Shown here: positions 45,617 to 53,421 of the stretch, piece after piece
Position numbering within the stretch: the stretch's first letter is position 1
How the letters are laid out: the number at the start of each line of letters is the position of its first letter
Assembly: GCA_964554795.1 (NCBI GenBank)
Contig: CAZKQB010000003.1
Span: 1-64,000 of the forward strand
Length of the DNA stretch: 64,000 bases
From: SFHK01 sp964554795
GTDB taxonomy: Bacteria > Bacillota > Clostridia > Christensenellales > Aristaeellaceae
Direction: 5' to 3'
The notes under the pieces: generated by a model
What the model was told of the DNA's origin: nothing
Database searches by the model: none
Seen by the model: only the letters and a program-made list of their open reading frames with translations
Position numbers and translations under genes: made by a program

Positions 45617-46483
45617 ATGGCACGACATTACTCGGAATGGTCGGTCGAAATCCGCCCGCAAAAGGGCTGGCTGAACGTTAATCTGAAGGAGCTGTGGCAG
45701 TATCGCGACCTAATCTATCTGCTTGCGCGGCGCACGTTTGTCGCCATGTACAAGCAGACAATTCTTGGGCCTGCGTGGGCGATCCTCCAGCCGCTACTTA
45801 CCACGTCCATCTTTACCGTGGTCTTCGGCAAAATCGCGCAGATTTCTACCGACGGCATGCCGCAGTTTCTCTTCTATATGTGCGGAAGCGTGCCGTGGAA
45901 TTACTTTGCGCGCTGTCTGGAAAAAACGTCGCAGACCTTTCTTGAAAATGAGAAGGTGTTCGGAAAGGTGTATTTTCCGCGTCTCTGTGCGCCGATTTCC
46001 ACGATTCTGGTTACTATGCTGAATTTCTTTATTCAGTTTGCCTTCTTCCTCGTCTTTCTGACGATCTACGCGCTGAAGCCTAATCCCGTGGTGCATGTGA
46101 ACTGGGCTCTTGCGTCGCTGCTTCCGCTGGTGCTTCTGCAGATGGGGCTGCTTGGGCTTGGCGTAGGCATTTCGGTAAGCGCGCTTACGGTGCGCTATCG
46201 TGATCTGGCGCTGCTGGTGTCCTTCGGCGTGTCGCTATGGATGTATGTTTCCCCGGTTGCTTATCCCACTTCGCTGATGATTCAGAACTTCCCCGGCCTA
46301 AAAACCGTGTTCATGCTGAACCCGATGACGCCGATCATCGAATACTTCCGCGCTGCGTTTCTGGGTACAACCACGTTTAATGCATGGTATCTGCTGTTGA
46401 GCGCCGGCGTCACGCTTCTGTTCCTGTTCCTGGGAACCATCTTCTTTAACCGCGTGGAAAAGACCTTCATGGACACGATCTGA
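45617..46483 (+). CDS. polysaccharide/teichoic-acid ABC transporter permease (Wzm/TagG type)
   Basis: 288 residues, six membrane helices, ABC-2 family. LLARRTFVAMYKQTILGPAW and the later VRYRDLALLVSFGVSLWMYV and NPMTPIIEYFR are typical of Wzm/TagG permeases, which pass lipid-linked glycans across the membrane. The ATPase follows 16 bases later. No glycosyltransferase genes are next to it, unlike most such loci, because the chromosome moves directly into the island. Confidence 0.92.
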   Translation: MARHYSEWSVEIRPQKGWLNVNLKELWQYRDLIYLLARRTFVAMYKQTILGPAWAILQPLLTTSIFTVVFGKIAQISTDGMPQFLFYMCGSVPWNYFARCLEKTSQTFLENEKVFGKVYFPRLCAPISTILVTMLNFFIQFAFFLVFLTIYALKPNPVVHVNWALASLLPLVLLQMGLLGLGVGISVSALTVRYRDLALLVSFGVSLWMYVSPVAYPTSLMIQNFPGLKTVFMLNPMTPIIEYFRAAFLGTTTFNAWYLLLSAGVTLLFLFLGTIFFNRVEKTFMDTI

Positions 46484-46499
46484 CAAGCGAGGAAATGAT

Positions 46500-47783
46500 A
46501 TGAGCGACGTTGTACTGCAGGTAGAAAACGTATCCAAGCAATATCGCTATGGGCAGCTGAACAGCAGCTCCCTGCGAACGGATCTGGAAATTCTGCATGC
46601 CAAGCTGCATCATAAGGAAAATACGCTGGGAAAAATCGGCTCAATGTCCGGCAGCGGTCGCAACGGCGAGGCGTTTTATGCTCTGCGCGACGTGAGCTTC
46701 GAGGTGAAGCGCGGGCAGGCCATCGCCCTGATCGGCCGCAACGGCGCGGGAAAGAGCACGCTTCTTAAGCTGATTTCCCGCATCACCGCGCCGACGGAGG
46801 GCGTTATTCGCTATAAGGGCCACGTCGCAAGCCTGCTGGAGGTCGGCACGGGCTTTAACCAGCTTTTGACCGGCCGCGAGAACATTTACTTGAACGGCGC
46901 GATTCTGGGCATGACGCGAGCGGACATCACCAAGCGGCTGGACGAAATCATCGACTTTTCCGAAATCGGTCCCTTCATCGATACGCCGGTGAAGCGCTAT
47001 TCGTCGGGCATGTATGTGAAGCTCGGCTTTGCCGTGGCTGCGCACCTTGACCCCGATATTCTCATTTGCGACGAGGTGCTCGCCGTGGGCGATATGCGCT
47101 TTCAGGATAAGTGCATTCGCAAAATGAGCCAGCTTGCCAATGAGCACACGGTTATTTACGTTTCCCACAACATGCGTACGCTACGGCAGCTGTGCAACTA
47201 TGCCGTGTATCTTGATCAGGGACGCATGACCTATGCTGGCGATTTGGAGCATGCCATCTCTCTGTATGCAGGCTCGTCCTCTCTGCAGGATACGCATTAC
47301 GATTTCTCCGGCGTGAAGCACGAGGGCAACATGGGTCGTCTTGCGCGGATGGAGGCGCTGGATCTTCTGAATGTGACCAGCTGCGAATATGAAATGGGCG
47401 GCCGCGTTTTCTTTCGCCTGAAGACGCACGCGCATGAGGACGTCAATAACCTGCGCGTCTCCGTGCAGCTGAGCCGCGCCGGAACGGACGTGATCGCCTC
47501 CTCGCTCAGCGAGCCATGCATCACGTTGCGCGCCGGGGAAACCGTCACGCAGGACTATTGTCTGCCGCTGGATGGCCTTGCGCCCGGCGAATACGATGCT
47601 AAGCTGTGGCTCTACATTGTCGATCCTCTTGGCCGCATGATCTCCTACGACATCGTTCCAAACGCCTTCCGCTTCGCCGTCACGCAGAACCTCGAAACCG
47701 CCGACGGCATGAAGTGGATCGAACGCCGCCACGGCCTTTTCCGCCTGCACGACGTGGAGCGGATTTCTTCCGATCAGCCGTAA
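46500..47783 (+). CDS. polysaccharide ABC transporter ATP-binding protein with C-terminal glycan-recognition domain (Wzt type)
   Basis: 427 residues. The ATPase part has Walker A GRNGAGKST (about 79), the Wzt/TagH-specific NQLLTGRENIYLNGAILGM, signature YSSGMYVKLGFA and Walker B ILICDEVLAVGD. Residues about 250-427 form a beta-rich Wzt-like C-terminal domain that in characterised systems reads the modified end of the O-antigen. Its last 12 codons (RLHDVERISSDQ) are duplicated at 52274-52310 as a non-coding remnant, marking it as a boundary of the following island. Confidence 0.92.
   Translation: MSDVVLQVENVSKQYRYGQLNSSSLRTDLEILHAKLHHKENTLGKIGSMSGSGRNGEAFYALRDVSFEVKRGQAIALIGRNGAGKSTLLKLISRITAPTEGVIRYKGHVASLLEVGTGFNQLLTGRENIYLNGAILGMTRADITKRLDEIIDFSEIGPFIDTPVKRYSSGMYVKLGFAVAAHLDPDILICDEVLAVGDMRFQDKCIRKMSQLANEHTVIYVSHNMRTLRQLCNYAVYLDQGRMTYAGDLEHAISLYAGSSSLQDTHYDFSGVKHEGNMGRLARMEALDLLNVTSCEYEMGGRVFFRLKTHAHEDVNNLRVSVQLSRAGTDVIASSLSEPCITLRAGETVTQDYCLPLDGLAPGEYDAKLWLYIVDPLGRMISYDIVPNAFRFAVTQNLETADGMKWIERRHGLFRLHDVERISSDQP
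47741..47777 (+). repeat. left direct repeat of the 47.8-52.3 kb island (inside the wzt 3' end)
   Basis: 37 bases from CCGCCTGCAC to CCGATCAG, the coding end of the Wzt-type gene. The same sequence with one change (GCGGATT to GCGAATT) recurs at 52274-52310 in the same orientation, 4,533 bases away. Confidence 0.9.
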
Positions 47784-47785
47784 GA

Positions 47786-47826
47786 AGCAAAATCGCCCGC
47801 CGCAAAAAGCGACGGACGATTTTGCT
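47786..47826 (+). terminator. terminator-like hairpin after the Wzt-type gene
   Basis: AGCAAAATCG pairs with CGATTTTGCT, with inner CCG/CGG and CGC/GCG stems, followed by TGTTTTCG. The T-tract is interrupted, so efficiency may be moderate. Confidence 0.65.
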
Positions 47827-47861
47827 TGTTTTCGTTTGCCCTTTTGTAATATTGGCACGCT

Positions 47862-48270
47862 TTATTTTAATCTGCGTTCAAGGTCTTTTGCATCCACCGA
47901 CATAACTTGGCCGTTTTCTAACGATAATACAAATCCGAATCTAATACATTTAGCGCTGGGACAGAACTTCCGTGACTGCTCCAGTACAAAACGTCATAAT
48001 CCTTAGCTACTCGAAAGTTCGATGCGCCAGCACGCTTCGTTAAAGGCACATCGCTCGTCTTAGAAAATCCAACTGTTGCTATATTGGATGCTCCGTACTT
48101 AACTGCTTAAATGATTGTATGCTGCTCTGCAATCCGCTGCGTTGTCAGTATCTCCTTGTCCAATTGCTGCTCTGTATGCCGTATTTATCCTCCTAACTTG
48201 CTTATGTTGTTTATATTTTCGCAGTTCTATGTATTGATGACATATCCGTTCAACGGAATCATCTCCTTTA
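47862..48270 (-). pseudogene. decayed gene at the distal end of the island operon
   Basis: No long frame remains, but three minus-strand frames join into one protein-like sequence. Read in order they give ERICHQYIELRKYKQHKQV (from about 48255), AAIGQGDTDNAADCRAAYNH, then after a shift near 48105 KYGASNIATVGFSKTSDVPL and VAKDYDVLYWSSHGSS, and after another shift near 47930 RFGFVLSLENGQVMSVDAKD to a TAA at 47862. An AAAGGAG lies just before, next to the stop of the upstream gene. The DVLYWSSHG segment resembles the His-Gly motif of caspase-like or DUF6345-type folds, but the family is not established. Confidence 0.6.
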
Positions 48271-48277
48271 TCTTTTA

Positions 48278-49453
48278 TCAGTTGAATTCATATGAATCGC
48301 ATTTATGCTCTTTGAGAACGCAGTCAACAATATAGTCTCCCTGATTCGTTACGAGGTGCCACGACAGATTGAAGCGATCGTCTCCCGTCAGCCAGTTGCT
48401 GTATACGGGCGCGGCATACAGAAGCACAGCTTCCGACTTGCGCGTGCGATTCGCCATGGATATGGCTTCGTCAAGCGGCATAAGCTCGATTCGCGTTTCC
48501 GTCTCAATCTGATATTCGTGCCAGTTCACGGTAAGCTCCGCCAACCCGTTCACGCCAACCGCCGTCAGAATCCGATCACCGTAAATAGCAATTCCATCTT
48601 CTGTCCAATGCTCGAACTCAAACCGGTGCACATCGACATTCAGAATGGAATTCAGATACTCCGCATCCGTCATCCATCGATCCTCGTCGCTCCAGCGCTC
48701 CCGGGTATCCCACGCAGCGCTGCGATGCACAAGCCAGTCAGAGGGAAGCACGCCCTTCAGCCATGCTTTGCATATCTCGACGCTTTCGCTTTTCGGCATG
48801 TTCATCGCCGGCGGCTGATATTCGCCGCCGCGCTCGCCATTTACCATGGAATCGCGATAAAACAGCTCCTTCGTATCGTCGTTTACATATATATACCGAT
48901 AGGGCTTTTCGCCGTTCCGACTTTCATATACGTCTTCTGCGGAGCCGCTCGTGCGTTCCTGCCGAGTATATTCCTCGCCCAGAAGCGTGCTCAGAAGGTC
49001 ATCCAGATCATATGCCTGCTGCCCCTGTACAAGCGTCGCCGGATACGTCCCTTGCAGCGTCTCCGCATCCGGCAAGACTGCGTATGGATCCGTGAAAATC
49101 AGCTGCATTTCCTGCATCCGGTTTTCGTTTTCAGAGATTTTGTCCGGGGATATGGAGAAATCGACCGTGTAATCCTCGCCGGTGGGCTGAATATAGCCGC
49201 TGTTCATGTATCCAAACAAACTGTCTCGCGTGTAAACGAGGCTCACACGCTCAGAGTTTTTTGCTACGAGAACCAGCGAATCCATCGGTACTGTGCAAAT
49301 GATATCCTCTGCCGAATAGTCTGGCTTCGAAAACAGCCACGCCGGTCTGACTGTCACCTTGTATACGGGATAGATTTCCGCATACGTCGTCAGACAAGCA
49401 CAGACAATCGCCGTGGCAATCATAAAGATAATCAGGGTTTTCCTAACCATCAT
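48278..49453 (-). CDS. exported protein with an SH3-like N-terminal domain, function unknown
   Basis: 391 residues from the ATG at 49453. One N-terminal hydrophobic segment (TLIIFMIATAIVCACLTTYA) is a signal peptide or anchor. Residues about 30-95 (VTVRPAWLFSKPDYSAEDII, then LFGYMNSGYIQ) read like an SH3b domain. The rest, rich in Asp/Glu/Trp, has no domain I recognise; its end (RFNLSWHLVTNQGDYIVDCV) resembles the last strands of PepSY/YcdB-like cystatin folds. It lies downstream of a two-component system in the AT-rich island and may sense or modify the envelope. Codon use is more AT-rich than neighbours outside. Confidence 0.65.
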   Translation of the reverse strand: MMVRKTLIIFMIATAIVCACLTTYAEIYPVYKVTVRPAWLFSKPDYSAEDIICTVPMDSLVLVAKNSERVSLVYTRDSLFGYMNSGYIQPTGEDYTVDFSISPDKISENENRMQEMQLIFTDPYAVLPDAETLQGTYPATLVQGQQAYDLDDLLSTLLGEEYTRQERTSGSAEDVYESRNGEKPYRYIYVNDDTKELFYRDSMVNGERGGEYQPPAMNMPKSESVEICKAWLKGVLPSDWLVHRSAAWDTRERWSDEDRWMTDAEYLNSILNVDVHRFEFEHWTEDGIAIYGDRILTAVGVNGLAELTVNWHEYQIETETRIELMPLDEAISMANRTRKSEAVLLYAAPVYSNWLTGDDRFNLSWHLVTNQGDYIVDCVLKEHKCDSYEFN

Positions 49454-49525
49454 TTCCGGATTCCTTCCCGAATCAATCTTTCCGCTTTGCATTATGGCCG
49501 CTCATTGTATCCGTTTTGTTTCCGT

Positions 49526-50233
49526 TTATGGCTGCGTTGGAAATGAAGTCCCAAGTCGAAATATTATGAGACCCTGTTCCGGCGAAAGTGTAAGCGATAT
49601 ACGAAACGATGTGTCACGAATGCATGCCTCGTATCGCTGGATTGTTTCGCTGACGATACATTCTGCGTAATTGTTGGATATTTCTCCTAATCCTATGATG
49701 CGTCCGTAAGCCTGCAAAAGGTCATCATTTCTGTATTGTGTATGAAACCCCTCACCTTTGTCTTGAAGCCATGCCTTCAATAGTTCAGGCTGACATGAAA
49801 AAACGATTTCCAGCAGGCGATTTGATGCCTCGTCTCGTATAACCTTTAATTCCTGTCGCTCATTCGAATATTTTATTTGACAATAATCATGCTGCACTGG
49901 AATAACCTGCGAGGAGAGCATAAGCCTGCGCGTACTCACCGATGAATCTATGTCATCGACAGGAAGAAGCCCGCCTGCATAGAGCAGCTTCCAAACGCCT
50001 TCGTGCTCGTTTTCAATTTCAGCCTGCCTGCAGCGTATCATCGGCGATTGGCTCTGAAATGCTTCTAACGCGCGCACACGGTTTTCCTGCGTACCACGAT
50101 AACGGTACTCTGCTTCTGGAAGGTCAAATTGTTCTGTTTTGCCTTCCAACCGGTCTATCGATAAGTCCCATATAATGTCCGGCAGAAACATTGCAAGGAT
50201 CAGAAGCGAGCCGCTTAAAATCCGTTTTTTCAT
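49526..50233 (-). CDS. membrane-anchored protein of unknown function
   Basis: 235 residues. One N-terminal hydrophobic segment (ILSGSLLILAMFLPDIIW) followed by a soluble domain of mixed strands and helices (VSTRRLMLSSQVIPVQHDYC, then LKAWLQDKGEGFHTQYRNDD) that I do not recognise. Its ATG overlaps the stop of the sensor kinase (ATGA), so it is translated with the kinase and likely acts with it, perhaps as an extracytoplasmic accessory that modulates sensing. Confidence 0.65.
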   Translation of the reverse strand: MKKRILSGSLLILAMFLPDIIWDLSIDRLEGKTEQFDLPEAEYRYRGTQENRVRALEAFQSQSPMIRCRQAEIENEHEGVWKLLYAGGLLPVDDIDSSVSTRRLMLSSQVIPVQHDYCQIKYSNERQELKVIRDEASNRLLEIVFSCQPELLKAWLQDKGEGFHTQYRNDDLLQAYGRIIGLGEISNNYAECIVSETIQRYEACIRDTSFRISLTLSPEQGLIIFRLGTSFPTQP

Positions 50234-51465
50234 CGTTTTCTCTCCACATCAATCATAACCTGGGTGCCAACACCCGGCGTACTCAGAAAATGCAATCGTG
50301 CATGGTGCAGCTCGGCAATTTCCTTACAAAGCGTAAGGCCAAGACCGATTCCTCCCTGTGCACGCGAACGAGATTTATCTACTCGATAAAAGGGCTCCGT
50401 GATATGCTTCAGCGCTTCTTTATCTATGCCGCAGCCATCATCTGATACCACAATACGAAATGTATTCGCATCTACAGGGCTCCCTTCCAATTCGATATTT
50501 TGAGCTCCCGAATTTATTGCGTTTCGAATCAGATTCGAAAGAAGCAAGGAAAGGAGCGTTTGGTTTCCGTATATATACCCATCTTGATGCATGCAAACTT
50601 TTATTCCTTTGAATGAAAAGCACTTCGCCGCATCACATAAAAGATATGAAATACATATTTCGCCCATCGGAGGCCTTTCCTTGTTCAGCAGAATCCATTC
50701 TGTCATTATCTCGGATAGCCGATTAAGACGCTTACTTTCACAAATAATGTCATGAGCCGACTGCTGCATTTCATCTCCTGCAAGCATTCCTCCGCGAATC
50801 ATGTCTGCGTTCGTCATGATGGATGTAAGTGGTGTGCGGATTTCATGCGTAATATCTGCAACAAAACGTTCCCGGCTCTCAAACTGCAATGATAGTGCAT
50901 CTGCCATGGTATTGAATGCTTCTTTCAACGCTTCAATCTCATACGGAAGGCTTTCCTCATCAGAAAGCTCCGCGCGAGCATCGAGCCTGCCCATTCCAAA
51001 TTTTTGGCTTACGGATGTAAGAGTTTGAAGTGGATACGTGATATGATGTGCGATTTGAAATAGTATGCAGCCAGAAATACATAGCACATCCGCATACAAA
51101 ATATGAAACGTTTTTAAAATCGAATGCCATTGATTCAGCATTGGCTCTATATCCGCTGCACCTGATAATCGATATTCGGTATTTCCTAAACGAACGCCTC
51201 TTTCCCCGAAAATTTGGGTTCCTTCCGTATATGTCACACCAAGAACGGGAAGCTCCGAAGCACAAAGTAGAATATCCTCTTCGTTCACAAGCTCATCTAT
51301 GGGTACGGTGAGACCCTGCAATGCATAGTTTGTCCATGCTGCTTGTATACTATAAGCAGCGTAATTCAGCTTATGTGCCAAGGCCTTCTGTTCTCCCTGC
51401 AGCTGTGCTTGAAAGACAACCTGCATCAAGATGGTTCCCAATATAGATAGCATAAAGGCAAGCAC
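50230..51465 (-). CDS. sensor histidine kinase of the island
   Basis: 411 residues from the first ATG. An N-terminal helix, an outside region of about 100 residues, a second helix, a HAMP-like linker, then the H-box DITHEIRTPLTSIM, N-box LIRNAINSG, DDGCGI and GGIGLGLTLCKEIAE. The frame extends upstream without ATG, GTG or TTG at the expected place: IKLRDRFFLAILPVLAF would be a natural start if the ATA codon at 51498-51496 were used. A GTG at 51477 is a less disruptive alternative. It phosphorylates the regulator encoded upstream. Confidence 0.87.
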   Translation of the reverse strand: MLAFMLSILGTILMQVVFQAQLQGEQKALAHKLNYAAYSIQAAWTNYALQGLTVPIDELVNEEDILLCASELPVLGVTYTEGTQIFGERGVRLGNTEYRLSGAADIEPMLNQWHSILKTFHILYADVLCISGCILFQIAHHITYPLQTLTSVSQKFGMGRLDARAELSDEESLPYEIEALKEAFNTMADALSLQFESRERFVADITHEIRTPLTSIMTNADMIRGGMLAGDEMQQSAHDIICESKRLNRLSEIMTEWILLNKERPPMGEICISYLLCDAAKCFSFKGIKVCMHQDGYIYGNQTLLSLLLSNLIRNAINSGAQNIELEGSPVDANTFRIVVSDDGCGIDKEALKHITEPFYRVDKSRSRAQGGIGLGLTLCKEIAELHHARLHFLSTPGVGTQVMIDVERKR

Positions 51466-51500
51466 CGGAAGTATAGCGAGAAAAAAACGATCACGAAGCT

Positions 51501-52163
51501 TTATTTCTTTTTGTCTGCCTTTCTCAGCCTATATCCGATTTTAGGCAGTGTTTCGAGCTGGATCGTCCAGTTCAGCTTCTGTCTCAATCGCAGGATATGC
51601 AGATCAACGGTACGCGTTTCGCCAGTAAATTCCCTTTGCCATACGCGTTCATAGATTGTTTCCCGAAAAAGAGCCACGCCTTGATTCTGCAGGAGGAATC
51701 GAAGGAATTCAAATTCCAACGTCTTCAAGTGCACAATCTGCCCATCCTTTGTGACTTGCCGCGCTGCGGTATCAAGCATGATATCCTCATAAAAAATTTG
51801 CGTACTTCCTTTTCCATGTCGCCGCATTACAGCTTCAATCCGCGCAATCAGCTCAATCATCTCAAATGGCTTCACAATATAATCATCCGCGCCTAAGCGC
51901 AGTCCCTCAACGCGGTCTAAAACGGCACTCTTTGCTGTTATGAAAATGACCGGTATATTAAATGGTGCAAGATACTCCATTAGCTGAAAGCCATGTGCTC
52001 CGGGCAGCATGACATCCAGCAGAACCAGATCCCATGCGGTAGGCTGCATCTCCAGCATATCCGCCGCAAGCAATCCGCCGTTTGCAGAATCGCATTGATA
52101 CCCCCTCCGCGCAAGGCCTTGTATAATAGACCTGCAGAGGATTTCATCGTCCTCTACGATCAA
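51501..52163 (-). CDS. OmpR/PhoB-family response regulator of the island
   Basis: 220 residues from a TTG at 52163; the receiver has EDDE, the phospho-acceptor Asp in LVLLDVMLPGAHGF and the Lys in DDYIVKPFE, followed by a winged-helix DNA-binding domain (LKTLEFEFLRFLLQNQGVAL, then RTVDLHILRLRQKL). The expected family start MKILIVEDD would need an ATG at 52175-52173, but that codon is ATC, with GGGGGA 9 bases before it. Translation may start at this ATC or at the TTG. First gene of the island operon. Confidence 0.88.
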   Translation of the reverse strand: MIVEDDEILCRSIIQGLARRGYQCDSANGGLLAADMLEMQPTAWDLVLLDVMLPGAHGFQLMEYLAPFNIPVIFITAKSAVLDRVEGLRLGADDYIVKPFEMIELIARIEAVMRRHGKGSTQIFYEDIMLDTAARQVTKDGQIVHLKTLEFEFLRFLLQNQGVALFRETIYERVWQREFTGETRTVDLHILRLRQKLNWTIQLETLPKIGYRLRKADKKK

Positions 52164-52204
52164 AATCTTGATTCCTATGCGTCCCCCATAATTGTGTAAA
52201 TATT

Positions 52205-52233
52205 GTTATATTATCGACGTACATTGTATCCAA
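52205..52233 (-). promoter_or_regulatory. promoter of the island operon
   Basis: Minus-strand TTGGAT (52228-52233), 17 bases, TATAAC (52205-52210), about 30 bases before the regulator start and just inside the right direct repeat. Confidence 0.6.
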
Positions 52234-52273
52234 TTTGTTCCCGCGAGCTCTTCTTTTCATGGCAGCAGCACCG

Positions 52274-52310
52274 CCGCCTGCACGACGTGGAGCGAATTTC
52301 TTCCGATCAG
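52274..52310 (+). repeat. right direct repeat: remnant of the wzt 3' end
   Basis: 37 bases, 36 identical to 47741-47777, still followed by a stop (ATGTAA). Nothing upstream of it continues the Wzt coding sequence, so it is a detached fragment. Bases 52311-52430 beyond it hold no gene I can identify. Confidence 0.88.
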
Positions 52311-52432
52311 ATGTAAAACGGCCGGTGTGGGCATCCTGCCCGAAGGGAAAGCGTGCACAGCGGCGAAGACGTGAACCTCAATAATGCGTTTCTGGTTGGC
52401 AGGTTAAGTGCATTGAGCTAAAGCCAGAAAAA

Positions 52433-52464
52433 ACGGGCACAGCCGTTTAAACAGCTGTGCCCGT
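52433..52464 (-). terminator. terminator of the second SH3b-protein gene
   Basis: ACGGGCACAGC (52433-52443) pairs with GCTGTGCCCGT (52454-52464); on the minus strand TTTTTT follows. Confidence 0.88.
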
Positions 52465-52488
52465 AAACGATTCTTTCGGCTGCGCGGA

Positions 52489-53199
52489 TCAGACGATTTT
52501 GGTGTAGCGGGAGGAAACCCAGCCGGTCTTGCCATCGAGCGTGACCTTATACCACAGTACGCCGCGGCTGTCACGGGACTTCTCACCCAGATACTCCGCA
52601 TAGTCGCCTTCCTCCAGCACGGTCAGCTTTGCGCCGGTCAGACTGGGGCTCTTGCGAACCCACGTTTGGCCGTTGTTTGCCTTCACGTAGTACGTTTCGT
52701 CCCACGAGGATGACGTGGAGGCGTAGCGTGAGGAAATCCAGCCCGTCTTGCTTCCGACGAACACCTTGTACCACGTTACGCCGCGGTCGTCCTTGGCGGT
52801 TGCGGTGTAGGTCAGGCGGTCGTTCTTATGTACGATGGCGACGATTTTGGCGTCCAGATCGCCGTCCTCGCGCACGTTTACCGTGGCGCCCTTGACGTAA
52901 ACGTACTTGGCGCCACCCTCGCTGAAGGATGCATAGCGGGAGGAAACGTAGCCTGTCGTGCCCTTGAAGGACACCTTGTACCAGTCCACGCCGCGGTCAT
53001 CCGCTGCGATTGAATCCTTGTATACCAGCTTCTCGCCCTTGTGGGCGATGCCCAGGCTCCAGTATTCAGTGCCTGCGCCGTCGCGTACGTGTACGGTTGT
53101 GCCGTTGATGTAGACATACGTCGTTTCAGCAGCGGCAGCGCCTGCGGCCAACGAAAGAATCAGCGATAGAGCAAGCAAAACCGAAAGCATTTTCTTCAA
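52489..53199 (-). CDS. exported protein with three bacterial SH3 domains
   Basis: 236 residues from a TTG at 53199 (AGGAAAGG 9 bases before; an earlier GTG overlaps that site). Signal peptide MKKMLSVLLALSLILSLAAG with cleavage after AAA. Three SH3b repeats: TTVHVRDGAGTEYWSLGIAH, ATVNVREDGDLDAKIVAIVH and QTWVRKSPSLTGAKLTVLEE, each ending in a GWISSRYAS-like segment. No catalytic domain. It is the counterpart of the protein encoded at 16669, but the repeats are closer to one another here. Probably wall-associated. Confidence 0.88.
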   Translation of the reverse strand: MKKMLSVLLALSLILSLAAGAAAAETTYVYINGTTVHVRDGAGTEYWSLGIAHKGEKLVYKDSIAADDRGVDWYKVSFKGTTGYVSSRYASFSEGGAKYVYVKGATVNVREDGDLDAKIVAIVHKNDRLTYTATAKDDRGVTWYKVFVGSKTGWISSRYASTSSSWDETYYVKANNGQTWVRKSPSLTGAKLTVLEEGDYAEYLGEKSRDSRGVLWYKVTLDGKTGWVSSRYTKIV

Positions 53200-53421
53200 A
53201 TCGAACACCCTTTCCTGTTTATAGATGGGAAGATTTTAACACTTTTGAAATATATTGTCAAGACGAAGGGCGATATTCCGTGGTAAAATCTTGTTCTGAC
53301 ACCATAAGTCACAAAAGCTCCCGGCTGATTGCTTGAAAATGACATATATATGTGATACAATTCAGCTGTTCCGTAATATTGCGGTTCAAATTAAAGCGAC
53401 AAATAAGGAGGAAAATGACGT

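Noticed and set aside
48305..49546. 413-codon plus-strand frame in the island
   Set aside because: The minus strand has a signal peptide, ribosome site and SH3-like pattern; the plus frame is basic and featureless.
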